A stretch of DNA of 64,000 nucleotides, from the NCBI GenBank assembly GCA_963978545.1, contig OZ021722.1, positions 108,967,442 through 109,031,441 on the forward strand. The letters run 5' to 3'. The stretch is from Linyphia triangularis (Eukaryota > Arthropoda > Arachnida > Araneae > Linyphiidae). The notes beneath the pieces were generated by a model. That model ran no database searches. It saw nothing but the letters and a program-made list of their open reading frames with translations, and was not told where the DNA came from. Below, piece after piece: positions 49,960 to 62,479 of the stretch. A program made the translations under genes and the position numbers. The stretch's first letter is position 1, and each line of letters opens with the position of its first letter.

Positions 49960-51077
49960 TTAAACACCAAAAACATAGGGAGAAAACCAAATTTAAAGCA
50001 AACAATCACATTCATTCAGAAAAGACCACCCCCTTATGTCTGTTTGCTGTTGATACTTCCAATATAGGTATTACAGTGTTACATCGTATATTAGTGCGAA
50101 TAGCATAAAAAGCACTATTTAAAATGATTCCCGGTTATATTAACTGTCTTCAAGAAAGCAATAATTAAAAGAAAGTGTAGATGCAACTATTCATCACATT
50201 ATTACAAATCTTAAATTTTTTGTTATGAAAAATCAGTAAAAGTTAACTTGGAGGAAAAATATATCTGAAAGTTCAGTTTGAAAACTTAGTTACAATTTGC
50301 AATAGCTTTACAGTAATAAACATATAAAATAAGCAAGGATTAAGAAGATAAAAACTGTTTTTTTGCAACTTTTATTTCAGTTTATTTTTAAGACAAATTT
50401 GAAGTATTCACTACAAATTAGAAATGCATTGATGTTAATTCTGATTGAAAAAGTTATTTTTATTGTAAAAATACTTTCCATAAACACACATGTAGTTTGT
50501 TAGTTTAAATAAAAAATAACAAAATTATATCACAGTAAACAATGATGCAATTATTGTACAATATTATTACTTCCACTTTTTGAATTTGAATACATACATT
50601 GATACTACAATGTTACAATATAAGGACTCAAATGAGTTTAATAATCTTTAAAAAAATTTATAACATTAAATTAAATACAAAGGTATGTACTTAAAGATGT
50701 AGAAACATAACTTTTACATTAGAAATCATTTTTCGTCAACTTTTGAAAAATAATGAAACATTACTAGGTTATTAAAACAATTACTAAAAACAGACTTATT
50801 TAACAACACTACTTAAACATTCATACAAATTACGTTTGAACAATAGGTAAAAGAATGAGACGAGCATTTCAATATTCCTGAGCTAATTTTTTTACATTAC
50901 ATAAATATAACAAAAATATGTATACTAATTCCAAGGAGAATGGCTTGAATTTGCTACCTTTTTTAATTTTCTCCAAGCAATCACAAGTACACTTACAAAA
51001 TTTGCAATTGGAACGATCGCCATGAAGAATTCTTGTTCAAGATTACACTTGCAAAACCCACTAGCCTTTGCAGTTAT
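49960..51077 (+). other. Intergenic stretch without recognised features
   Basis: AT-rich; no open frame above 60 codons and no repeat assigned. Confidence 0.5.
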
Positions 51078-51241
51078 GAGGAAGTCCTAGTAAGGATCAT
51101 TCCCTATACTCGCTATGCTACATTCTTCTAGCCCAGTGCATTTAGAAACTACTTTCGAAAAAATTTAGAAATTTGGCGAGTAGGTACCGAAAAGATCACC
51201 TAATGAAATGATATAAATTGTTTTCATTTAATGTCTATTAA

Positions 51242-51692
51242 CAGGGTTCCCACTCAAATCACAGAATGAAAATCAATAACTTTTCAGGACCTAATTAATG
51301 TTTTTAAAGATCTTAAAAAATTTGTTTTCAGGCATGTTTGTATAAAAAAAATTTATAAAGTATATTCTACCAAAACAGTTACAAGTTGCCGCATGTGTAA
51401 TACAAACATGTCAGAAAATTCCGATATAATGAGGATAAGTGGCGGACATGAGGGGATAGCAAGTCAGAGTTGCATTTTTGTAAATTTTGAAGTTGGTCAA
51501 CATACAAAAAAATTAAGGACTTTTAAGGACCTCCAAGCATTTTCAAGGACTTTTAAGCACCTCTAAGCATTTTCAAGGACTTTTAAGCACCTCTAAGCAT
51601 TTTCAAGGACTTTTAAGCACCTCTAAGCATTTTCAAGGCCTTGAAAACAGGTTCAAAAATATTAATGACTTTCAATGACTGTGGGAACCCAG
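51242..51692 (+). mobile_element. 'CAGGGTTCCC' element with 5-bp duplication, copy 1
   Basis: CAGGGTTCCCACTCAAATCA at the left, GACTGTGGGAACCCAG at the right, flanked by ATTAA (51237-51241 and 51693-51697). Near the right end it has a run of AAGGACTTTTAAGCACCTCT units of about 31 bp (51510-51650). Non-coding. Confidence 0.9.
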
Positions 51693-51910
51693 ATTAATTA
51701 AAAAAAAACAAAATCAGGTGGAGCCTCTGTATATGCATTGACGTAAGGATTTCAAATATAAAATATATATTTGATGTTATTTTAGAGTTTTTAATTTATG
51801 TCATTTCATGAAAGGATCTTTTTTGTACCTACTAGTAAAATTTCTAGGTTTTATACAAAGTAGTTTCTAAATGCACTGGGCTAAAAGATTGCAACATAGC
51901 GAGTATAGGG

Positions 51911-51968
51911 TTGGTTTGGTTTAGAATTTATTTGGCGCAAAGGCAACTCAAGGGCCAAACTGCGCCAA
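51911..51968 (-). mobile_element. Truncated SINE fragment, 58 bp
   Basis: Flanked by a perfect 12-bp duplication, GCGAGTATAGGG (51899-51910 and 51969-51980). On the minus strand it ends in AAACCAAACCAA. Contains GGCGCAAAGG, similar to the SINE body at 42083. Confidence 0.75.
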
Positions 51969-52118
51969 GCGAGTATAGGGAATGATTCTTACTAGGAATT
52001 TCTCTTATATGGCTTCTACTAGAACAACTTTTTATTGTTCATTGAGAAAACTTGACTATACTGTTAAAGCCCATGTATTGGGCTTAAATGCTTTTATCAA
52101 GAGTAACGAGTGGGAAGA

Positions 52119-52362
52119 AATTGAAGGCCTGAAAGCAAAAGGGTCTAAGTGACTTTTCTTAACTTTTGAGAAAATGCACTTTAGAGTTTCTTATTTATAT
52201 TAAATTCTATGAAAACTAGTAATATCTTCATTCCAGAGGTTAGTATTTGAACAACACTTAATTTTCATACAAATTTAATATAAATAAGAAACTTTAAAGT
52301 GTATTTTCTCAAAAGTTAAGAAAAGTCACTTGGACTCCTTTGTTTCTCAGGCCCTCAATTAA
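52119..52362. repeat. Inverted repeat, ~95-bp arms
   Basis: AATTGAAGGCCTGAAAGCAA ... mirrored by ... TCAGGCCCTCAATT, with CACTTTAGAGTTTCTTATTT / AAATAAGAAACTTTAAAGTG inside. The spacer is about 45 bp. A MITE with unclear target duplication. Confidence 0.8.
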
Positions 52363-52553
52363 TTGTATAAGCATTCATCGCAGTACTAAAATTGAATAGC
52401 CATATAATTGTTCAAGATTAAGGAAGACATGTGTCGAGTTTGATGCGAGGCTAGAAAAAGCAAATTGGTAAATGGTTGTGAAACAAAGGCGCTACCTTTT
52501 TAATTTCTTTACCATTTAAACAAAATACAGCTTTATGTTCAACCCGTTATTAC

Positions 52554-52959
52554 TACAGTAGAGTCCTGATTATCCGAGTTAATGTGGACCAAGACCAACT
52601 CGGATAACCGAAAAACTCGGTTAAAGCGAAAATTAAAAATAAAATAAATCGTATCGGTTTAAATGTATGTTTTGACAAGTAAAAAGTTATACTATAGGTA
52701 AACCACATGCAATTAATAATATATAGTAATGAATAAAGAGTTATCTTACTTAAGACCTTGAGCGACGCGATAGGAGGAGCAGTGTCATACAATGAAAAGG
52801 AATGTAAACATTTTGTTTTCTTGAGTGTTTGAGAGATCAAGTACCAATTTTTTCCGGTACTAGTTTTGACAAAGGAAAATATCAGGGGTAAAAAAAAATT
52901 AAAGAAATATTATCTGGCTCGGTTAAAGCGGAAACTCGGATAATCGGGGTTTTACTGTA
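52554..52959. mobile_element. pogo/Tigger-like MITE ('GATTATCCGAG'), copy 2
   Basis: Almost identical to 13972-14383: TACAGTAGAGTCCTGATTAT at the left and CGGGGTTTTACTGTA at the right, TA at both ends. The high identity suggests recent activity relative to the other families. Confidence 0.88.
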
Positions 52960-53047
52960 TTTAGTTCTCAAATACATTGTCTTTGATACATTGCTTGTAC
53001 AAGTGACGTAGAAATTCTCTTAAATGAGTACTTAAACAGCTCATATA

Positions 53048-53563
53048 TACAGGGATGAGAGTGATCAGAGAGCACAAAGGAGGAAATCCAAAAATTCATT
53101 AAAAAAGCAAAGTGGAAAGGACGATACCCAAAAGTTTGTCAAATAAAGCTCATATTTTTCTCAAAACATAGTAATTGAGTATTCTTCAAATTTCAGTTAT
53201 AAAAAAGATCAGGAAAATGCCATCCATATAAACTACAAATAAAGTTGTCTAAATTAAAAGGTGCATAAAACTATAAAATTTGCTGCTTGTATAAGTACTG
53301 GGATTTGACATAATAACATCGCCATTTGCAATCAATCACAGTACGAAGTGTATCCCTGTCGTAAGGAACTTGTGAAGTAATCTGCGAGGAAAGGGGAGCG
53401 AAAAGGGAAAATCTTTTGTTCAGATATAAGGAAAAGTATACTTTTTGCAGGAAAAACTGGTTCATGTGGATCCTCGAAACAGGGACAAAAATGAGGAAAA
53501 TGTTGCATAAAAAGCAAAAAAGGAGGAAATTCCTCCAAAAGGAGGAAAAATATCATCCCTGTA
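53048..53563. mobile_element. 'CAGGGATGA' element, ~515 bp
   Basis: TATACAGGGATGAGAGTGAT at the left and AATATCATCCCTGTATA at the right. Ends fit hAT- or TA-type elements; the AT-rich flanks make the target duplication ambiguous. The interior repeats GGAGGAAA motifs. Confidence 0.6.
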
Positions 53564-53569
53564 TATAGT

Positions 53570-54963
53570 TGTCTTTGAGACCATTTATTTAATAACTTAG
53601 GTTATTGAAAGGTTTTTTTTTTTTTAAGATAAACAATGCACATAATAATGTACAGTTTAGGGTTAAATATAAATGTAAAAATTTTCAATCAAAAGTATTT
53701 TGATTCAAAGAAGTCTTACAAAGACTTAGTTTTATGAAAAAGTACTTTATCAAGACTTTTTAAATTAACAAAAGGAACTTGTTTAAAAAAATAATGAAAG
53801 TGACAAGAAAATTTCACCGTGACACTTTGAATCATACAAAAAGATAACTTATTTATTATTGCTTATTTTAGGAGTGAAGGTAATTTTTTTTCCCCTCTTG
53901 CATGAAAACATTAACTTTGCAGAATGAAGCTTCTATTTCGAAATTAACTTTCTTCATAAACACACTATGAAAATTCCCATGCAATGGCAGTAACATTTTT
54001 ATTCATATAATTCTTTTATTTCGCAAAAAGCTTATTTTCAAAGTCATTGGTGACAAACAATACAATTCACTCTACAGAGTGATAAGTATTAATTTTGTAT
54101 GAAACAGGGCTTGCTGTATTTATTGATTGTCTTTAAGAAAAAAAAGGGATTTCCCAAAACATGCTCGGTCCGACATGCAACAAATACAAATTTTGCACAC
54201 AGAAAATACAATCTGCATTTTCAATTGTGTATCATCTTAATTATTAGAAAAACTGCTAGGAACTAAGAAACTGAACCATATTTTAATAAATATAAATATT
54301 TTTCGAAGTTTGGAAGAAGAATATTTTAATAACAATCTTCATTTTCAAACCAACATTGAAATCATTCAAGAGGCATTAAAAACAAACATGTCGGATTGTG
54401 ATAGTAACTGTCACCAAAAGGCTAAATCTGCATGTTTGTTCCACTGTGACACATCAGGTCCAGATACCATACATGTATAACTTAGTAATTTAACGACTGA
54501 AATCTTCCCATGTTAACCCATTAAAGACGATTTTGAAATAATTAAAAACAATAACGTTTTATCCTATTTCTTGTATATTTAGATCATTTAAAATATATTT
54601 AGAATTTTTCAGATTTTTTTGAAAAATTATTTTTATGATCCACAATTGCAATTTATTAGCAAAGAAAAAACTAATGTCAATTGGCAAATTTTTTTACCAA
54701 TATTCGTTAATGGGTTAAGGTTTCTCAAAAAAAAAAAATTCAATTTAGATTTTTAATGAATAAGAATGTCACCAAGTTAATGAGAAAACTAGTCACTGCA
54801 TAACTTCCTGTTTTTAACTTCCCAAAAGAGTTACTATTTAACCTCACCCACCCGGTTGACTTTTATGTAATCCTGCTGATCTTTATCAAGACCTTCACAC
54901 TTGGGCACGACCTATGTCCAGAGCACTTATAGTTTAGGCTAATAGTTTGGTCATCAGTTCTAG
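53570..54963 (+). other. Intergenic stretch without recognised features
   Basis: AT-rich; no coding signal seen on either strand. Confidence 0.5.
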
Positions 54964-55623
54964 TAGTCCAAGAGGCGACTGTAAATTTAGGCACTCCATC
55001 GAACATCATTCTGAATTTTTTATAGGATGTGGAGAAATGCTAATAGATCATGCTTCCACTGACCTGCCGAGGCAAAAATGGCCGAACCTATTAAAAAATC
55101 GACTTTGAATGAGTTGAACAGCATTCAATTCCCAAATGTGATAACTTGATAGATAATAAGCACTTTTTTATGTTGTAACCTACTGCTCTTTAATTTTCAA
55201 TGCGCAAGTGTGCAGACGATATTTATTCACCGACGAAAAATACTTCCCGCGTTTAAAAGTGAGCCAAGTTGGCGATAAATGTTATGTCACTGTTGACGTA
55301 ATATTTAATGCCAACTTGGCTGACTTTTTAAGATGAAAGATCTTGGCGTCACAAAGGACAAATTGTCTGCAACCTTCTTAATTGAACATTAAAGAATGGT
55401 GGGTTACCACACAAGAAAAAGGACGTTCATCTTTTGGCAAGTTATAACACATTTGACAATCAGATTTAATTCAACTCATTCAAAGACTATTTTTGTAAAT
55501 TTCGGCCATTTTAGCCTCGGCAGACCAGTGGATTCATGATCTACTAACATTTAACTACATTCTATAAAAGATTCAGAATGATGTTCAATGAGGTACCTAC
55601 ACTAGCAATCACCTCTTAGTCTA
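54964..55623. mobile_element. TA-flanked palindromic element ('TAGTCCGAGAGGCGAC'), copy 3
   Basis: TAGTCCAAGAGGCGACTGTA at the left and CACCTCTTAGTCTA at the right; CTGCCGAGGCAAAAATGGCC mirrored by GGCCATTTTAGCCTCGGCAG. Confidence 0.85.
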
Positions 55624-55629
55624 GAATAG

Positions 55630-57884
55630 TTCTGGTTGAATTTTGTATGGGAGATCTTTTGCCATATTGCTTGTCTAAGGTTAGTAGTCTCCTCTGGAAA
55701 GATTCGCCTCAGATGAATAGAGTTTTCAAACATTTTTCTTCAATTGGGGAAAAGCATTGTAGACTTGCAATATATGTGGCAAACTGATTTTCTAGCGATT
55801 TTAGACATTATCTTAGTAAAATAAAATCATTAAAAAATATTGTATCCTGTCCATTTCTACAACACAGATCGATTATAACCTTTTCCTCTTTTGAAATGAA
55901 CATTATTAAAAAATTTAATGTTACACAAGTTGCTTCGAGTACAATTGCATATCGGATTCTGTGGCAAAACAAAGCACAACCCTAAAAATTAAATCCTTTT
56001 TCTAGTAATTTGTTTTTACCAAGTAAAAAAATTTCACGATTAGATAACTCCATTTTAGCTTCAATACTACATCAATATTGTATAAGAATCTTCTACAAAG
56101 GCTAAGGTCATAATTCCCAAACAAAGCAATGTCAAATGAAAGTATCCATACCAACCCATATCAAAATTCAATTTGAAGTTATCCAAACTATCCAATTGTT
56201 AAATCTGAACTATATATGCTTAAGTCATGTATTATCAACTTTAAGGCCTTGATAAGGTACAACGGATTAAGTAGAGTTCTAAAATCGTACTACTTTTATT
56301 GTAACTCTATGGGAAATTTACTTCTTAGCTTTAAATAGCGAAATTAGAACTTGGTATCTGAATATGAGGTACCCTAAAGGAAATGTCTATTTTTCTTTTT
56401 TACCGTCACAATCCAGCTTGTTTAATGCTAGAATAACTATAGATATATAATTTTCTAGTTAGCTAGAATGTTGCAAATTACTTAGCATGCTATACACTCA
56501 TTTTCCTCATTTGTTTCTTAAAACATTGTTATTGGTTACTCTCCGTGTCAAAGTATAGATTTTTTAAATTATAAGGATTTAATAATATATAAGTATTGAA
56601 TAACAATACAAAAACTCACTCTTTTCCAGTGTTTTTAGAAATTAAGAAAAACAAATTAGGAGTTTCTAATGACTATAATCAAACCTCAAAAATAATTTTG
56701 AGAACCTAAATAAAAGGATATTAACTTAAAATTTTGGGAAACTGTTTTTACAGACATAATTTTGAGATTATATGTGTATTTTATAGCGCATGTCATATAG
56801 AACAATTTAAGTTAAGTGCTTCATTTAGACTTGAACAAGTATTAAAATTGTATAATGTTATGGGTGTTGGAAAGAATTTGAAAAATTATGGATGCTGGCT
56901 TGTTTTCGACATATAAAGTAAATGCCAGAAAAATTACAAAGTAGCAAAACTTTCATAAGTAACTTGCCTAATGATATCGAGTAAAAAAAACTATGCTTTG
57001 TAGAAAAACATTAATATGGCATGACGCAAATCAATTCTCGATTGTATTAAGAATCTTTCAATTGTGCATTTTCCTTTGATATTTCTAATTAGAAACACAC
57101 ACAAACAAGCATTTTTTTTTATGTCAATTATTCTCCCCACAAATGTAATTCCATATTTAGAATTGAATTTCTTATATTACAGTTTTATGCATTCCCTATT
57201 TTATTGTATACTCTTTTTGACACCAACACAAGCCCCTTGGTATAGACAAGTCAACTTTTCAACCAGTTATAAAATAATATAGTTCAATCACTTAGTGCAC
57301 CATTTTTCTACATTTCAGGTTTGCACGAACTAGTTTATTCTTTATCACACTATATTCTGAATAGTAAGATTGAAAAAGTAAATTGCAAACATGTTTATAA
57401 TAAGATAAATGTAAAATCTATAAATTTTGATTGCAAGACATAAAGATTGACTTTACAAGAAAGCTTGCTCTAAGATTAGTATTTGAAGCCTTTTTTTTAC
57501 TACAGTAATTGCTGACTTATTTGCCAAACGTGTTTCTTGGGAATAAAGTTATTTTGACTAAAAAATGAATAAATGGGACATGTTAACAATCAATTCTAGC
57601 AGTGGTTTCCAACCAGTGTTTAAAAAGCATTAAATTATATTTTTTAATAAATTATTTAAGTAAACTAAAGGAACCTTTCCCAGAATAGCATGAATTTAAA
57701 TTAACTCATAAAAATAACAAAACTTTTTTTATATATACAAATTCTATTATCGTCAAAGCTTAAATATAAATAATCTATAACTTGGGGGTAAAAACAGTTA
57801 AAATGCAAGAGAAAAAAAGGAAAATATAAAAAGCATTATTTTGAAGTACAAAAATAGCTGAATAAAATGGACAAATCCCACATT
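55630..57884 (+). other. Intergenic stretch without recognised features
   Basis: More than 2 kb of AT-rich DNA; open frames at 56734-56916 and 57064-57282 look random. Nothing supported. Confidence 0.5.
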
Positions 57885-58560
57885 TTTTTTATTTCAATTC
57901 TAAATGTTTCAAAAAGGCCATAAACACAAAAATCTCTGCTCACTGTGCTTTTTCTCGATTAGCAACTTAAGTTTACCTGTTAGACTTTGGCGAGAAAATG
58001 ATTCATTCGGCTCAAATTGAATGTGACGTCACTTGATCTGAAACAACTTGACTCGAAAGGCAGTAGCAGAAATCAGTTTTGCAAGTTTCTCGCAAATTGC
58101 GCCAATCTGTACAGGATATGGCAACTGTCTACCAAACCAAAGGCAACTATTTGGCAGACACTTCATAATAACCATACAGAACGGATGGATCTTATGACGC
58201 TACAGCTATAGTTGAGTGTTTTGATCCGACTAGTTTTGAGGCATTTTCTTTTCTTAGTATTTAAATAACTAATTTTTTAAAGAACTTTTGTTTGAATAAT
58301 TGGAACCAGAAAGAAATTCTACATAAACATTAAAGTAATTTCACTCGTTTTTAAATAATGCGGGAATTGTCCATTGTGTACAAAGGGGGGTTTTAGGCAA
58401 ATTTAGTTTAATGAAGTTTTGTCCACTAAAAATAATAAAATTGTAGAAAAGGCGTAACTTCTCTGAGGAAAAAAAGTGGAAATCTGTGTAAAAGCAGAAG
58501 ATTTTCATAACTACGCAATACAGGCAGAACCATTTTATCAAATTTAACTGAACTTTTGAC
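57885..58560. mobile_element. 'AATGGACAATTCCCGC' family, copy 2
   Basis: Starts AATGGACAAATCCCACATTT; shares TGTACAGGATATGGCAACTG and CCAAAGGCAACTATTTGGCA with 59152-59685, and GCGGGAATTGTCCATTGTGT followed by TTTTAGGCAAATTTAGT. The right end is not clear. Confidence 0.65.
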
Positions 58561-59151
58561 AATGCCTTATAGTAATTCTGAAACTTATATAAATAAGGAT
58601 TTTATAACCTGATCTTAAAAATAAAATAAACTAGCAATTATATTCAGTTAAGTTTTTGAATAGCAGCATCAGTCTAAAAGTAAATACTTAGTTGCATATG
58701 TAATTCATTAGTTGCATGCATAGTTTCTGAGAACACTTAATAATTATATATAAAACACCAATATTATGAAAGTAGTAAGATTATTATTCTTAAATATAGG
58801 GTTGTTTTCTTTAACAAACATAAAAGTACGCTATCCATATTATGGAAAAGAATTCAGCATAGACTTAAGATAATCTTAGTAAAAAATAAGTTTATCACAG
58901 TTATTTTACAAAATTATGAATTGTGTGTATAAATCCGATTATATTTATAGTAGTGACTTTCCTGTAGTTGAAATATTTAATGACATTTAATTGTTAGATT
59001 GTAAACTACTTTTCAAGTTATGTTTCAATTTATAAATGCTTTTTAAATATATCATTGACATTAAGTGCAGATTTTTAAAAAATTGAAATATTTTTTACTA
59101 AAAAAGAAAATGATATTTTTGGAAAAACGTGAATTATTTATATATTCCACA

Positions 59152-59685
59152 ATGGACAATTCCAGCATTGTTTTTATTAAATTCTAAATGTATCAAAAAG
59201 GCTAAAAACACCAATAACTTGGCTTGAAACGCAGCAGCGGAAACCAGTTTTGCAAGTTTCTCGCAAATCAAGCCAACCTGTACAGGATATGGCAACTGTC
59301 TACCAAACCAAAGCCAACTATTTGGCAGAAACCTTATGATAACCATAGAGAAGATAAGGATGTCGCGACATCACAGCTATAACGTACGGTTTTTATTAAA
59401 CTGCGTTTATACGAGGTTTTTGGGAATTTTCTTTTCTTAATATTTAAATAACTAATTTTTTTTTAAAGAACTTTTGTTTGAATATTTGGAATCAGAAATA
59501 AATTCTTCATAAATATAAACTAATTTCACTCGTTTTTAAAAAATGTGGAAATTGTCCATTGTGTACAAAGAGGGGGTTTTAGGCAAATTTAGTCTAATGA
59601 AGCCTTCAAGTCCATTAAAAATAATAAAATTGTAGAAAAGGCGGAACTTTTCAGAGAAAAAAAAAGCGACAATTGTCCATTAATG
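59152..59685. mobile_element. 'AATGGACAATTCCCGC' family, copy 3
   Basis: AATGGACAATTCCAGCATTG at the left; an internal inverted GTGGAAATTGTCCATTGTGT at 59545 and an outer CGACAATTGTCCATTAATG at 59667. Parts match 39377-39677 in reverse (GCAAGTTTCTCGCAAATCA). Confidence 0.65.
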
Positions 59686-59823
59686 TGAATTTTATATAAT
59701 CACAAATAATACATTTGTGAATCAAAATGAGTAATTTGGGTGAAAAAGCGCTACGGAGAATCAACAAACTTATCCAATTCCAAATACGAGTCACTTGGAG
59801 CTGAAGTGGATCACGTCTCTTAT

Positions 59824-60274
59824 CAGGGTTCCCACTGAAATCATAGAATGAAAATCAATGACTTTTAAGGGCCTAAATAATATTTTTTAAGGACCTTCGT
59901 AAATTTTTTTTCAGGCATCAGGTTTTTAACGTCTGACTTCACAGCTGCTTTGCCCAGAGTGATACTATCGAATCTTTCATGCACAGTTTGCATTTTGTCT
60001 TATAAACAGACTTTGATGACGGTCTTGTCTTTTGGCACGAACAACATAAGACACTATTCTCGTGTTTGTCTTGCAGAGTACAGTGTGTAACTAAAACCAT
60101 TCGAATTCTACGCCACCAATCAGCAAAAACGAACCAAACAATGAACAGATTGATGGATATGTAATACAAATATAGAAAGAAAATTTTGGTGCTGTGCAGA
60201 TAAGTGATAAAAATTAAGAACTTTTAAGGACCTCCAAGCATTTTTAAGTACTTTTAATGACCCTGGGAACCCAG
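59824..60274 (-). mobile_element. 'CAGGGTTCCC' element, copy 2, with transposase relic
   Basis: CAGGGTTCCCACTGAAATCA at the left, CCTGGGAACCCAG at the right, flanked by CTTAT (59819-59823 and 60275-60279). The minus strand (60169-59939) includes KTRPSSKSVYKTKCKLCMKD, part of the zinc-finger start of a hAT-type transposase. Confidence 0.88.
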
Positions 60275-60855
60275 CTTATTGACTTCACGCAAGGAATAAG
60301 TCTCTTAAAATCATATTATACTATAAAGGTGTTAAATAATTTTAGATGTCATTTGAACAAAACAATTGTTTCATTTAACGCATTATTTTATCATCCTGTA
60401 TAACTTTTATAAGGCCAGAATCTTGGTAGAGAATTAATAACTTTTATTTAGGACTGTTTGATGTGAACATTGACTTGAAAATCTATGATTTGCATTTAAA
60501 AATCAGCAATTCTTTTTTGAAAAATTCAAATCTATTCCATCATAATTCAAGAAAAAAAAAAGAAAGAAAAAAATTGATCATGGGCACTGGCAGTATTGTT
60601 TAGAGGAAGTGCAAGGCAGTTGAAGTTTTTTTTTTTTTTTTCCAAACTATTTTATTAAGAAAATGATATCTAGAATTTCTCCCAAAAAGTTAATAGTTAT
60701 TAAGCCATATTATAGTAATTTTTTTTGTTAAAATTGTACCACACTTTTCAACTTTAATATGGGTTAACAATTTTATTTTCAGTTATGATTTTATTAATTT
60801 AAAACTATACTCCTTTCAAAAACCAACATCTGTAAAAGAATAGATTAATGTGCAA

Positions 60856-60863
<8 letters not shown>

Positions 60864-60886
<23 letters not shown>

Positions 60887-60890
60887 TATA
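60864..60890 (+). repeat. (TA)n microsatellite
   Basis: About 13 TA units after an A tract. Confidence 0.9.
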
Positions 60891-61197
60891 CAGCTAAAAT
60901 TTTAATTCATACTGCATTGAATTAGACTCATAAAACAATTTCGATAACTTATGCTGCAAAAGTCAGAATATAATTTTAGCTGTAAGTAATAAGCAAAAGA
61001 ATACTGAAGCAATTTCATTTTTAAATGGGAAATTGAAATCTGGACACCTTACGGAAAACTAAATTCCAAACTTGATTACAATATAATACCACCATTCTGA
61101 TTTAAAAAAAAATAAAAAATTACCAGATATCCAATACAAATGCTTACTCAATATACAGAATTCCCACCAAAAGCGCAGAATAAAAATCAACGACTTT

Positions 61198-61389
61198 TCA
61201 AGGACATAAATGATATTTTTTAAGGAACTTCGAAAATTTGTTTTCAGGCACAGGGTTTTTAATGTATGACTTTACAGCTGTTTCGCCCAGAGCGTTAATA
61301 TCAAAACCTTTCATGCACAATTTGCATTTTGCCATATAAACAGACTTTGATGATGGTCTTTGATCTTTTGGCTCGCAAAACGTAAACAC
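61198..61389 (-). pseudogene. hAT-type transposase N-terminal zinc-finger relic
   Basis: Minus-strand frame KDQRPSSKSVYMAKCKLCMK, GFDINALGETAVKSYIKN: a CxxC pair followed by the F-D-I-x-x-x-G-x-x-A-x-x-S-H-like helix found at the start of many BED/C2H2-like fingers of arthropod hAT transposases. The expected closing His is Tyr here. Only this finger remains. Confidence 0.55.
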
Positions 61390-61399
61390 TAATCTAGTG

Positions 61400-61792
61400 C
61401 AGGGTTCCCACTCATATCACAGAATGAAAATCAAGGACTTTTCAATGACTTTTAAGGACCTATGAAAATTCGTTTTTAATAGATACCATATCTATATTTA
61501 AATTTTTAATAAAGTATATTCTACCAAAAAAGTTACAAGTTGGTGGATGCGTGATACAAATATGTCGGAAAATTCTGATACGGTGCAGAAAGTGGCGGTC
61601 ACGTGGTAGCAAGTCCGAGATGTACTTTTATAAATTTTGCAGTTGGACAATATCTGTAAAAATTAAGGACTTTTAAGAACCTCTAAGCATTTTCAAGGAC
61701 TTTTAAGCACCTCTAAGCATTTTCAAGGCCTTGAAATCAAGTTCAAAAATATTAAGCACTTTTAATGACTTTCAATGACCGTGGGAACCCTG
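61400..61792 (+). mobile_element. 'CAGGGTTCCC' element, copy 4 (nested in copy 3)
   Basis: CAGGGTTCCCACTCATATCA and GACCGTGGGAACCCTG, flanked by TAGTG (61395-61399 and 61793-61797), the 5-bp duplication of this family. 393 bp, non-coding. Confidence 0.92.
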
Positions 61793-62060
61793 TAGTGTGT
61801 TCGTCTCATAGAGTACTATGTGCAACTAAAACCATTCGATTTCTACTCCACCAATCAATGGATACGAACTAAGCAATGTACAAGTTGATGCATGCATAAT
61901 ACAAATATACCAGATAATTTTGGTGCAGTGCAGATAAGTGAAAAAAATTAAGGACCTCTAAATATTTTTAAGATCTAGAAAAGAAGTTTAAAAATATTCA
62001 GCACTTTTAATGACCGTGGGAACCTGATACCGAATCAGCAATTGAGTCAAATTACAAATA

Positions 62061-62474
62061 CAGTGTTCCCATTCAAATCACAGAATGAAAATCAATGACT
62101 TTTAAGGACCTAATTAATGTTTTTAAGGACCTTTGAAAATTTGTTTTCAGGCATTATGTCTATATATAAATTTTTAATAAAGTATATTCTACCAAAAAAG
62201 TTACAAGTTGGTGGATGCGTAAAACAAATAAGTCGGAAAATTCCGATATGGTGCAGATAAGTGGCGGTCACGCCGGGATAGCAAGTCAGAGTTGAATTTT
62301 TATAAATTTTACAGTTGGACATCATCTTCAAAAATTAAGGACTTTTAAGGACCTCTAGGCATTTTCAATGACATTTAAGCACCTCTAAGTATTTTCAAGC
62401 ACTTTCAAGGCCTTGAAAACAAGTTTAAAAATATTAAGCACTTTTAATGACTTTCAATGACCGTGGGAACCCTG
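62061..62474 (+). mobile_element. 'CAGGGTTCCC' element, copy 5
   Basis: CAGTGTTCCCATTCAAATCA and GACCGTGGGAACCCTG, flanked by AAATA (62056-62060 and 62475-62479). The interior matches copies 1 and 4 (GTTACAAGTTGGTGGATGCG). Confidence 0.92.
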
Positions 62475-62479
62475 AAATA

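Larger units (their letters stand above)
51078..52004. mobile_element. 'AGGAAGTCCTAGTAAGGATC' MITE, copy 4, with two nested insertions
   Basis: GAGGAAGTCCTAGTAAGGATC-like left end, ATTCTTACTAGGAAT right end. Nested inside: a 451-bp 'CAGGGTTCCC' element (51242-51692) and a 58-bp SINE fragment (51911-51968). The host arms on either side join in register. Confidence 0.8.
61156..62026 (-). mobile_element. 'CAGGGTTCCC' element, copy 3, split by copy 4
   Basis: Left CAGAATTCCCACCAAAAG, right ACCGTGGGAACCTG; flanks ATATA and ATACC agree partly. Both halves align with the uninterrupted copy at 59824 and are separated by a complete younger copy at 61400-61792. Confidence 0.8.

Noticed and set aside
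57064..57282. Membrane-like 72-codon frame
   Set aside because: Hydrophobicity follows from T-rich DNA; no start context, splice sites or similarity.
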